Assembly: GCF_014873855.1 (NCBI RefSeq)
Contig: NZ_JADBEL010000008.1
Location: 67,741-131,740, forward strand
DNA length: 64,000 nucleotides
Reading direction: 5' to 3'
Source of the DNA: Sporosarcina limicola
GTDB lineage: Bacteria > Bacillota > Bacilli > Bacillales_A > Planococcaceae
How positions within the stretch are numbered: position 1 is the first letter of the stretch; every line of letters starts with the position of its first letter. A model generated the notes under the pieces. It did no database searches, was not told the DNA's origin, and was given only the letters and a program-made list of their open reading frames with translations. The position numbers were made by a program, and so were the translations under genes. Of this stretch, positions 8,734 through 17,085 are shown in pieces.

Positions 8734-9660
8734 ATGATAGATGTTTACTTATTGAGCGGTTTTCTTGGCAGCGGGAAAACGTCACTATTGCTCCACACAA
8801 TCGGACAATTGAAAGAACAAGGAAAAAAGCCAGCCGTATTAATGAATGAATTCGGAACCTTGCCTTTTGACTCAGATGCGGTAAAAGGAGAGGGGGAAGT
8901 TCCGCTGAAGGAGTTGCTAGACGGGTGTATCTGTTGTACAGGTTCAGAAAAAACGGAAGCGCAGCTCCAAGGCTTACTTGAAGAAAATGATGATATCGAC
9001 GTCATCTTGATTGAAACGACTGGTGTAGCACACCCTGTCGAAGCTCTAGACGCCATTTACTCGCCGTTATTTGCGGATCGATTGGATGTGAAAGGGATTG
9101 TAACGGTTGTCGACTCAAGGCGCTGGCTTGACCGTGACAAACTATCTCCACAAATCCGAGTTTTATTCATGGAGCAGATCCGGCATGCCCATCTGTTACT
9201 AGCGAATAAATCTGACCTTCTATCTGAAGGGGAAATGGCAACATTGACAATGGAATTGACTAATTTTAATGATTCTGTGCCGATCATTCAGACAATCGAT
9301 GCGAAAGTAGCCTTTTCATTTATTGAAAAAGTGTTGAATGCACCTAAAATAATCAGCGATAAACCAATTCAATCCGGAAAAAATCTTCCTCTCTCCTCAA
9401 AGCTCCTCACATTCTCCGACAGCGTAGATAGAGAAGAGTTCGAGCGGTGGGTGAAATCCCTTCCTGATTCGGTATACAGGATGAAAGGCTATGTTCCGAT
9501 TAAAGGTGTTAAAAATCCATTTCTATTTCAATATGCATATGGCATGGTTAATTGGTTGCCTGAATATGTGAAGATGGAACCCCGTCTCGTTATAATTGGC
9601 GAAGGTCTTGAGAATATAAGGTGTGACAAAGTCGTCAACCCCTTTTTTGTTGAAAAATAA
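8734..9660 (+). CDS. CobW/COG0523 family GTPase
   Basis: The 308-residue protein carries the P-loop GFLGSGKT (residues 9-16), the metal-binding GCICC motif near residue 70, and the NKSD guanine-specificity motif. COG0523 proteins are metallochaperone GTPases, often for zinc; no metal-responsive operator was seen here, so the metal is unassigned. AGGAG at 8722 supports ATG 8734 over ATG 8716. Confidence 0.88.
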   Translation: MIDVYLLSGFLGSGKTSLLLHTIGQLKEQGKKPAVLMNEFGTLPFDSDAVKGEGEVPLKELLDGCICCTGSEKTEAQLQGLLEENDDIDVILIETTGVAHPVEALDAIYSPLFADRLDVKGIVTVVDSRRWLDRDKLSPQIRVLFMEQIRHAHLLLANKSDLLSEGEMATLTMELTNFNDSVPIIQTIDAKVAFSFIEKVLNAPKIISDKPIQSGKNLPLSSKLLTFSDSVDREEFERWVKSLPDSVYRMKGYVPIKGVKNPFLFQYAYGMVNWLPEYVKMEPRLVIIGEGLENIRCDKVVNPFFVEK

Positions 9661-9806
9661 AGATAGTTGCCCAAATGTATCCATTTAGGAAGAGATTCAC
9701 GTTTAGTTTACAGGTATTTGCTGATGAAATGGTCGAGATGGAAAAGTTATCCGTTATTTTGAATCTCATAGACGTTATGCTAGTTTGCGAAGGGAGGAGT
9801 AATGAG

Positions 9807-10580
9807 ATGAAAAAATCGATTGCAGTAATTTTGCTTGGTTCGGCGCTCTTACTACCGAACAACAACAGCGCAGAAGCTTCTTATTCTAACAAGGAGGTAC
9901 AGGTGCAAAAAGCACAGTACACGAATTGTGTTGTCTTGGGAGGTCAGCAGTTTAACTTCTCCAATTCACAAAAATATTCCAAATCCTATTGGAATAACGT
10001 GAAAAAGGCTTACGGAAAAGAAACAGTACAAGCGGCACCTACGAAACCGGCGGAACAACCTAAACCGTCAGTACCGGTAACGAAAGCGAAAGCGAAACCA
10101 GTAGCGCCGGTAGTTACCACTCCTACACAGCCAACTGCACCGGTAGCACCGCAGCCTAAACCAACAACACCGGTTGCAACAGCACCAACGCAGGACGCTT
10201 CTGTTTCCGCGATTGAAAAAGCGGTCCTTGATCTGACGAATGTAGAAAGACAAAAAGCAGGTCTTGCACCTTTACAAACGGATAGTAAGCTCATGAACTC
10301 TGCTCGTCAAAAATCGGCAGACATGGCTTCAAAAAACTACTTTTCCCATACGAGCCCAACATATGGCTCACCGTTCGACCAAATGAAAACAAATGGTATC
10401 ACGTACAGGTCAGCAGCTGAAAATATTGCGATGGGGCAACGTACAGCTGAGGAAGTCGTCAAAGGTTGGATGGAATCACCGGGACACAGACAAAACATAT
10501 TAGAAGCTAGCTATACACATATCGGAATTGGGTATGATAAAGCAGGTAACTACTGGACACAACAGTTCATTCAAAAATAA
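9807..10580 (+). CDS. secreted CAP-domain protein (YkwD-like)
   Basis: The 257-residue protein has a signal peptide (about residues 1-24), a Pro/Ala/Thr-rich linker (about 75-135) and a C-terminal CAP/SCP domain (about 140-257) with the HTSP, ENIAMG and GHRQNIL motifs. Such proteins are common in spore formers; the activity is unknown. GGGAGGAG at 9792 supports ATG 9807; the open frame upstream to 9675 is unlikely to be coding. Confidence 0.88.
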   Translation: MKKSIAVILLGSALLLPNNNSAEASYSNKEVQVQKAQYTNCVVLGGQQFNFSNSQKYSKSYWNNVKKAYGKETVQAAPTKPAEQPKPSVPVTKAKAKPVAPVVTTPTQPTAPVAPQPKPTTPVATAPTQDASVSAIEKAVLDLTNVERQKAGLAPLQTDSKLMNSARQKSADMASKNYFSHTSPTYGSPFDQMKTNGITYRSAAENIAMGQRTAEEVVKGWMESPGHRQNILEASYTHIGIGYDKAGNYWTQQFIQK

Positions 10581-10592
10581 TAAATAACTAAT

Positions 10593-10640
10593 AAAAGCTA
10601 TCAAATCGACCCTTGACACAGGTTGATTTGATAGCTTTTT
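10593..10640 (+). terminator. terminator of the CAP-domain gene
   Basis: A long stem of GCTATCAAATC with GATTTGATAGC, with A-run before and T-run after. Confidence 0.85.
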
Positions 10641-10751
10641 TACATGAATACTACTAGTTTACATAATATTATTATACGTATTTTATTCGTGGGTTGTATC
10701 GTTTAGACTCCTATTTCCTTGTATATACTTTACATAGAGGGGGGAGAAGAA

Positions 10752-12182
10752 ATGTCTGAAGCAATTTCGACTGATGAACTTGTTCTATACATACGCAAAA
10801 TATTCCATAACTCAACGGACCTCTTTGTTGAGGAAACAGAGTGGAGGAATGGGCCAGCGATTATTTGTTATTACACAGTTATGACTGAGGCCAATCAAGT
10901 GAATGAGCAGTTGGAACTGATTAGACAAAGGGAAAAAGACAATCTTCCTAAATGGGGGGAAACTGCTACATCGTCCGCATATCCATTTTCCGTATCTTTA
11001 CTTATTGAAAGTGTTTGTTCAGGTTCCGCCGCCATCATTTTTTCGGATACAAATGTATTATTGAAAATTTCCGTCCCTAAATTTGGGATGCGAGCTCCAA
11101 ATGAACCGGATAATGAACATGTGATTCGCGGCTCGCATGAAGGATTTGTAGAAGGGTTCGACACGAATATCTCTCTAATTCGAAAAAGGCTCGCTATCCC
11201 AAATCTCGTTGTTCAAACAATTTGTCTCGGGGAAGATTCGAATACGAAAATCAGCTATGTTTATATTGATTCGATTGCTGATGAAGATGTAGTTGAGCAA
11301 TTAAAAGATAAGCTGGAGGGAATTAAGACAAAGGCTATAAATAGTTCTGGCCAACTTGAAGATTATTTAGAGGATTCAGTATGGTCTCCATTTCCACAAT
11401 TTTTGAATACAGAACGACCGGATCGCGTCGTCCCAAATCTTTTAGAAGGAAAAATCGCGATTTTTACAGACCATACGCCAACATGTCTTGTTGCACCCGT
11501 AACGTTCTTTTCATTTTATCAATCACCTGATGATTTTAATGGACGAGTTATCGTCGGATCTTTTTATCGGATTGTCAGGCTGATGAGTTTTATGACTGCA
11601 ATCTTTCTGCCTGCCTTTTATATTGCAGTCATCGGTTTCCATTCGGAAATACTCCCTTTGGAACTTAGTAAAAAAGTGAAAATGGCCATTAATGAGATTC
11701 CTTATCGTCCGGTTGTTGAAGCATTTCTTCTTGAATTATTTATTGAACTCATAAGGGAGGCAAGTATCCGTTTGCCCACTCCGATTGGGCAGACGATTGG
11801 AATTGTCGGGGGACTTGTTATAGGTGATGCTATTGTGAGTGCAGGTCTTGTATCTAACTTAATGGTGATTGTTGTGGCAATGACCGCCATTTCAAGCTTC
11901 GTTGTTCCTTCTGTCGAAATGAACATGACGATACGAATTATACGGTTTCCTTTCATGATTGCGGCGTCTGCGCTTGGTTTTTTTGGAATTGTACTTGGTT
12001 CACTAGTCCTATTTATTCACTTAATGAATCTTTCATCTTTAAAGCAACCCTACTTTTCACCGATTGTGCCGTTTGATCCTTCTCGGTTTAAAAACTTGTT
12101 TCTACGTATGCCTTATATTGAACCAAGCAAACAGCAAAAGAGCTTCACGCATGGAGATGACGGGAATGGTGGGGAAACTTGA
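10752..12182 (+). CDS. spore germination receptor A subunit (GerA family)
   Basis: First gene of a three-gene germinant receptor operon. The 476-residue protein has a hydrophilic N-terminal half (about residues 1-270) and a C-terminal membrane half beginning at the conserved FLPAFYIAVIGFHSEILP segment. It includes the family SVCSGSAAI motif. Receptors of this type sit in the spore inner membrane and sense nutrients. GAGGGGGGAG supports ATG 10752. Forespore sigma-G control is expected from the family, but I could not pick a convincing promoter. Confidence 0.93.
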   Translation: MSEAISTDELVLYIRKIFHNSTDLFVEETEWRNGPAIICYYTVMTEANQVNEQLELIRQREKDNLPKWGETATSSAYPFSVSLLIESVCSGSAAIIFSDTNVLLKISVPKFGMRAPNEPDNEHVIRGSHEGFVEGFDTNISLIRKRLAIPNLVVQTICLGEDSNTKISYVYIDSIADEDVVEQLKDKLEGIKTKAINSSGQLEDYLEDSVWSPFPQFLNTERPDRVVPNLLEGKIAIFTDHTPTCLVAPVTFFSFYQSPDDFNGRVIVGSFYRIVRLMSFMTAIFLPAFYIAVIGFHSEILPLELSKKVKMAINEIPYRPVVEAFLLELFIELIREASIRLPTPIGQTIGIVGGLVIGDAIVSAGLVSNLMVIVVAMTAISSFVVPSVEMNMTIRIIRFPFMIAASALGFFGIVLGSLVLFIHLMNLSSLKQPYFSPIVPFDPSRFKNLFLRMPYIEPSKQQKSFTHGDDGNGGET

Positions 12183-13198
12183 ATATTAATCTCTCACGAA
12201 TTCAGTTCTTCCTTTTCCTTTTCGTTGCACAAACAGGCGCGGTTTTCATATCATTCCAAGCTCCTTTCATAAAAGCAACAGGAAGGGATGCTTGGATTAT
12301 CTTTTTGGTTGCTGGTTTGCTTCACTATGCTGTCCTTCTTTTTTTTGAACATAATTATGAGTATTTCAAATTAGGCCCAGTTATTTCTTGGCTATATAAA
12401 GGCTATTGGTTGTTATTAACTGTATCATTCATTTCATATATCGATTATACGCTTTCTGTTTGGGCCTTTCCAAAAACTCCAGATTTTGTTGTGATTGGAT
12501 TAATGGTCAGTATCTCCTTATATGCTAATTTGAGTCGTGCGGAAACAGTTATAAATTTGAGTGTAATTCTCATACCGATGATTCCATTATTTCTCCTCTT
12601 TCTTTTACTGGCTTGGCCTGAACTCGAGTGGACATACCTTTTTCCAGTCGGTAAAGCTACGCCTTTACAATGGGCAGATGGAATGATAAAAGCACAATTT
12701 GCATTTATCGGAATCGAATTGTACTTGATTTATCGTCGATATGTTGATAAAAATCAGCAGGTAAAAGGATGGCCGTTAGTTATCTATCAGCTTATCTGGA
12801 TGCTTTTTTTCCTATTTAGCGTAATTATCACCCTTCTTTATTTCACGTTGGAGGAAATGAAGTTCCTTCCAGAACCGCTAATGTATATTTTGAAATCACA
12901 ACATGTGACGTTTGTTGAAAGGCTGGACCTTTTTTTCATATATATTTGGATGACATGGAGCATTGTAACAATTACGCTTTTTTCATTTACTGCATTGTTT
13001 GTCCACCGATTACATTATAAAGAGCATAAGAAAAGAAGTGTTGTTATTTTTCATATACTCCTTCTTCTTCTACCTTTGTTGAGTTTATCAAAAACAGCTA
13101 CAGAGAAGTTCAATGCAGCGATTATTTATGCACATCTGTTGTTTGCCATCGTCCTACCGATCATTATTATCTTCGTGAACAGGAGGAAGAAAGCATGA
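12179..13198 (+). CDS. spore germination receptor B subunit (GerB family)
   Basis: The 339-residue protein consists mainly of about ten membrane helices with few charges, as in GerAB/GerKB transporter-like subunits that bind the germinant. The TTG start overlaps the A-subunit stop by 4 bases after GGTGGGGA. The stop region overlaps the C subunit, so the receptor proteins are translationally coupled. Confidence 0.92.
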   Translation: MNINLSRIQFFLFLFVAQTGAVFISFQAPFIKATGRDAWIIFLVAGLLHYAVLLFFEHNYEYFKLGPVISWLYKGYWLLLTVSFISYIDYTLSVWAFPKTPDFVVIGLMVSISLYANLSRAETVINLSVILIPMIPLFLLFLLLAWPELEWTYLFPVGKATPLQWADGMIKAQFAFIGIELYLIYRRYVDKNQQVKGWPLVIYQLIWMLFFLFSVIITLLYFTLEEMKFLPEPLMYILKSQHVTFVERLDLFFIYIWMTWSIVTITLFSFTALFVHRLHYKEHKKRSVVIFHILLLLLPLLSLSKTATEKFNAAIIYAHLLFAIVLPIIIIFVNRRKKA

Positions 13199-14274
13199 AA
13201 AGATTACTTCTTCTACTTATTCCGTGTATTCTACTTGCCGGTTGTTGGGATGAAATACTCTATAAAGAGGTGGCGATTGTGCCGCTCGCCGGAATAGATG
13301 GTGAACCTGGGAAAGTTGAGGCGTATTACTCATTTCCCGTAATTTCGGATGGGGCCATTACATATTCAACGACAGAAGGGGAAGGCCTATCATTGAGGGA
13401 CGCTCGAAACAATGCATTTGCACACACAGACGAAATGTTAGATATTTCTCAACTCGAGGTTTTGCTCATTTCCGAAAATATGGCAAAGTATGATTTATAT
13501 AAACACATCGATGTAATCTTCAGGGCACCTCGTAACCGGTTAAGTGGAAGAATTGCTATTGTGGAAGGGGAAGTAAGTAAAAATTTCGAAAAGGCGGATA
13601 CACTTCCAGTGGACGCACCCGATTTTTACAGAGGCCTCCTTGAAACCTCGATTAAATTTTCGATTATTCCAGACATTGATTTGCAACAGGCAAGTAAGTA
13701 TCTGTTCGATGAGGGAAGGGATTTGGCTCTGCCTACTATCCGAACCTCTGAAAAAACGGGCTTTCCAGAGGTTTCAGGGCTTGCGTTGTTTAATGAAAGA
13801 GTATTTTCGGGATATACCCTCAACCTTAAAGAATCAACAATTTTAACAGTATTACAGAAGAAAGGTTCAAAAAAGAATGCCCAGTTCACTTATAGATGGG
13901 GAGAAAATGGTGAAAAATATCCGATTACTGTTGAGTATATTCGGCATAAAAGAAAATGGGAAATAACAAATGAAAAAGTCAATCTGACATATAAATATAA
14001 TTTTGCTGTTGAAGAATTTGCGCATGATCATCTGGAAAAGAAAAAAACGGTAACTGACATTGAAAAATTCCTTTCCAAGGAATTGACGAAAGACTTTCAA
14101 AAAGTAATAAATAAACTGCAAGAAGCTAAAAGTGATGCCATTGGATTAGGGCAGAATGTACGTGCATTTCATCCAGAGCTTTGGAAAAAAGGGAACTGGC
14201 AAGAAACTTTTTCGAAAATGGATATACAAGTCAAAGTTGAAGCGAAAATCGCCCGAACTGGAATCATGAACTAA
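13195..14274 (+). CDS. spore germination receptor C subunit lipoprotein (GerC family)
   Basis: The 359-residue protein has a lipoprotein signal with LAGC followed by WDE, the hallmark GCWD start of GerC subunits. The rest is extracytoplasmic, with the family C-terminal domain. It completes an A-B-C receptor operon; no D subunit is present. Confidence 0.93.
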   Translation: MKRLLLLLIPCILLAGCWDEILYKEVAIVPLAGIDGEPGKVEAYYSFPVISDGAITYSTTEGEGLSLRDARNNAFAHTDEMLDISQLEVLLISENMAKYDLYKHIDVIFRAPRNRLSGRIAIVEGEVSKNFEKADTLPVDAPDFYRGLLETSIKFSIIPDIDLQQASKYLFDEGRDLALPTIRTSEKTGFPEVSGLALFNERVFSGYTLNLKESTILTVLQKKGSKKNAQFTYRWGENGEKYPITVEYIRHKRKWEITNEKVNLTYKYNFAVEEFAHDHLEKKKTVTDIEKFLSKELTKDFQKVINKLQEAKSDAIGLGQNVRAFHPELWKKGNWQETFSKMDIQVKVEAKIARTGIMN

Positions 14275-14302
14275 GTTCGGAGTATTTTGCGTAAGGACAA
14301 AC

Positions 14303-14342
14303 AAAAAATCCCGCACCGTTTTAATCGGCAGCGGGATTTTTT
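14303..14342. terminator. bidirectional terminator between the ger operon and the MATE gene
   Basis: AAAAAATCCCGC pairs with GCGGGATTTTTT; symmetric, so it can serve both converging transcripts. Confidence 0.85.
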
Positions 14343-14344
14343 CT

Positions 14345-15691
14345 TCAATTGAATTTGTTTTTCTGAATATAACGGAGACGGGCTGTCAATGTAATTGCTC
14401 CGACCGCTAGACCCGCAATGAGACCAACCCAATAACCGTACGGCCCAAGTTCTGTATACGTCGCCGTCAGATAACCAATCGGCAAACCAAGTACCCAATA
14501 CGATATAATGGCCATGATGAACGTCATATTAACGTCTTTATAACCGCGTAATGCTCCTTGCACAGGTGCCTGGATTGCATCGGATAACTGGAAGAGTGCA
14601 GCGAATAGGAAGAACTGTACTGCTAATTGGATGATGTGTCCATCCGTCGTATAGAGGGATGCAATCGGTTCCCTAAACATTAGTAGAATCGCGACGAAGA
14701 CAAAACTGAAAGCGATGGCCAGTCCGACACCAAGAAAGCTGTAATGTTTGGCATCTCGCATTTGACCCGCACCAACTGCTTGCCCGACGAGTATTGTTGC
14801 GCCCATCGAAATACTAAGTGGAATCATATAGAGCAATGACGTGAAATTAAGTGCAATCTGGTGCGCAGAAATAACAGCAGTTGTGTAGTTACTCATCAAT
14901 AGGGTGACCGCAGAAAAAACGCTCGTTTCTACAAATATCGAAATCCCAATGGGTACGCCGATGAACAGGATTTCCTTCCATCTTATAAATGAAATCTTAC
15001 CCCAACCTTTAAACAGGTTGAACTGGGCGAATGGTTTCCCCGCCCATGCGACTGAACAAGCAATCAAGAAAACGAGCCAATACGTAATCGCAGACGCATA
15101 ACCCGCGCCGGCACCACCAAGCTCTGGAAAGCCCCAGTTCCCATAAATCAGTAGATAGTTAATGAAGACATTGATGGGGGCGGATAGTAAAATGATGAAC
15201 ATAGATACCCGCGTTGCACCTAGCGCATCAAAAAATGATCGTAACGCAGTATAGGCGAATAAAGGGAGTAAACCATAACTCATTCCTTTTAGATAATCCG
15301 CAGCAACAATGCGAACCTCCGCTTCAAGTGGCATAGCCCCGAGAATTGGTGCAACAGCGAATAGAATGAGAGCAAAGACAATGGCCGACAACACAATCGA
15401 AACGTAAAGACCTTGTTGTACAGCGGGTCGGACATTTTCTCTACTGCGCGCGCCGATGTGTTGGGCGATAATTGGTGTAAGCCCCATTAGGATGCCCGCA
15501 AGCCCTGTATAGACAGGTATCCAGAACGAAGAACCTATCGTGACGCCTGCAAGATGGTATGTATCATATCGTCCAGTCATAAGAATATCGAAGAACGTCA
15601 TTAAATACAGCGCGACTTGCGTGATGAGAATTGGCATAACAATCGTAGCTAATCTCAACGACTTTTTCTTCAGTGGAAGTTCAGTATTCAA
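14345..15691 (-). CDS. MATE family multidrug/toxin exporter
   Basis: The 448-residue membrane protein has about 12 helices, with the two halves each containing MATE-type segments such as GLTPIIAQHIGARS and GATILVGQAVGAG. It probably exports cationic compounds by H+ or Na+ antiport; the substrate cannot be inferred. TTG 15691 is preferred because AAAGGGTGA lies just upstream; the GTG at 15700 falls in that ribosome site. It diverges from murG across a shared palindromic promoter region. Confidence 0.88.
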   Translation of the reverse strand: MNTELPLKKKSLRLATIVMPILITQVALYLMTFFDILMTGRYDTYHLAGVTIGSSFWIPVYTGLAGILMGLTPIIAQHIGARSRENVRPAVQQGLYVSIVLSAIVFALILFAVAPILGAMPLEAEVRIVAADYLKGMSYGLLPLFAYTALRSFFDALGATRVSMFIILLSAPINVFINYLLIYGNWGFPELGGAGAGYASAITYWLVFLIACSVAWAGKPFAQFNLFKGWGKISFIRWKEILFIGVPIGISIFVETSVFSAVTLLMSNYTTAVISAHQIALNFTSLLYMIPLSISMGATILVGQAVGAGQMRDAKHYSFLGVGLAIAFSFVFVAILLMFREPIASLYTTDGHIIQLAVQFFLFAALFQLSDAIQAPVQGALRGYKDVNMTFIMAIISYWVLGLPIGYLTATYTELGPYGYWVGLIAGLAVGAITLTARLRYIQKNKFN

Positions 15692-15735
15692 AAAAATCAC
15701 CCTTTATTTCACAATTAACTACCATTGTACCATGA

Positions 15736-15773
15736 TTCATTTGCTATAATAGCAAATGAAGTACAGATAACAA
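15736..15773. promoter_or_regulatory. divergent promoters sharing a 25-bp palindrome
   Basis: TTCATTTGCTA and TAGCAAATGAA are perfect inverted arms around TAA (15736-15760). On the plus strand the palindrome contains TGC-TATAAT (15742-15750), an extended -10 for murG. On the minus strand it contains TGC-TATTAT with TTGTTA 16 bases upstream (15773-15768), facing the MATE gene. A protein bound here would cover both -10 boxes. Confidence 0.6.
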
Positions 15774-15807
15774 GTCAATCTTTAAAAAATAGAAGAGGTG
15801 AGTGGCT

Positions 15808-16884
15808 GTGAAAAGGCCGATTGTTTTATTAACAGGGGGCGGCACAGCGGGGCATGTGTCCGTAAATGAAGCGCTTATCCCTGTACTAAGTGAAAAAGGT
15901 TATGAGATCCATTATATCGGCTCGCATGAGGGAATCGAAAGAGAGTTGATAGGCGAGGGTCACCCTGAAGTGACTTATCACATCATCCAAAGTGGGAAAT
16001 TACGACGTTATTTTTCCATGAAAAATTTTACAGATCCATTTCGGGTGGGTGCGGGGGTCTTACAAGCATTTTCAATCATACGAAAACTCAAGCCGGAAAT
16101 TATTTTTTCAAAAGGCGGGTTTGTTTCAGTACCGGTTGTATTAGCAGCGAAAATGGCGAAAATACCTGTCGTCATCCACGAATCGGATGTGACACCCGGC
16201 CTTGCGAACAAACTCGCATTACCCTTTTCTAATCATATATTTACAGTGTTCAAACAGACAGTAAACTATTTACCTGAAGGAAAAGCAACGTGTTCGGGTG
16301 CCATCATCAGACCCGAGCTATTCCTTGGAGTAAGGGAAGAAGGATTACGTATCGCTGGTTTGTCAGGAGAAAAGCCTGTTTTTCTCATCATGGGAGGTAG
16401 CCAAGGCTCAGCAGTTCTCAACCAAGCTGTCCGTTCAGACCTTCTTGCAATTTTACAGAATTTTGAACTCATCCATCTCTGCGGAAAAGGAAATATTGAC
16501 GAGACACTCGAGAATACAACCGGCTATACACAATTTGAATACGTGACGGAAGGTTTACCACATTTATTGGCAGCATCCGATTTTGCTGTTTCCAGAGCTG
16601 GTTCAAATGCGATTTTTGAGTTATTAGCGTTGAAAAAGCCTATGCTCTTGATACCGCTCTCAGCAGCTAAAAGTAGGGGAGATCAGATTCTAAACGCTTC
16701 TCATTTCAAATCACTTGAATTGGCGCATGTCATCGCAGAAGAAGATGTGGGGCTTAAACCTTTATCCGATGAATTCGACTTACTTAAGCAAGAAAAAGAC
16801 AATCTTATAACGAATATGAAAAATACTCCAGCATCAAAAACCCCGGAAGAGATGGTCGAAATGATTTTGTCACACCGAAAATAG
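15808..16884 (+). CDS. murG: MurG-type UDP-GlcNAc transferase for lipid II
   Basis: Adds GlcNAc to undecaprenyl-PP-MurNAc-pentapeptide at the inner face of the membrane. The 358-residue protein has the N-terminal GGGTAGHVSVN loop, IFSKGGFVSVP, and the C-terminal donor-site blocks GGSQGSAVLNQ and SRAGSNAIFELL. GTG 15808 has GAGGTG at the right distance. It lies outside any division/cell-wall cluster, next to odhA. Confidence 0.9.
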   Translation: MKRPIVLLTGGGTAGHVSVNEALIPVLSEKGYEIHYIGSHEGIERELIGEGHPEVTYHIIQSGKLRRYFSMKNFTDPFRVGAGVLQAFSIIRKLKPEIIFSKGGFVSVPVVLAAKMAKIPVVIHESDVTPGLANKLALPFSNHIFTVFKQTVNYLPEGKATCSGAIIRPELFLGVREEGLRIAGLSGEKPVFLIMGGSQGSAVLNQAVRSDLLAILQNFELIHLCGKGNIDETLENTTGYTQFEYVTEGLPHLLAASDFAVSRAGSNAIFELLALKKPMLLIPLSAAKSRGDQILNASHFKSLELAHVIAEEDVGLKPLSDEFDLLKQEKDNLITNMKNTPASKTPEEMVEMILSHRK

Positions 16885-17015
16885 CTGGTTTGGTTAATCG
16901 AGCTTTTATATCTGTTTTTATTATGGGTTGCAAGAAATGTAATTCGGGTGTAATGTGGTTTACGATATAAAAGTAATTAATTTAACACTAAACCCTTTTA
17001 GTTAAGGTGTTTGCA

Positions 17016-17024
17016 TGGTAAAAT
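17016..17024 (+). promoter_or_regulatory. candidate odhA promoter
   Basis: TGG-TAAAAT extended -10 about 62 bases before odhA; the -35 (TTTAGT) is weak. No convincing catabolite-repression site was seen in the 200-bp gap. Confidence 0.4.
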
Positions 17025-17085
17025 TAATACGGATAAAAAAATATAAACACAATATGCCGATTGGCAAATGTGGAGGTCATTTTAC

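Noticed and set aside
10068-10294. Antisense open frames over the CAP-domain linker
   Set aside because: Low-complexity Pro/Ala repeats leave long frames open on the other strand; no starts with ribosome sites.
10640-10751. Sigma-G promoter of the germination operon
   Set aside because: Several TGAATA and CATA-like boxes occur, but none has both boxes at the right spacing.
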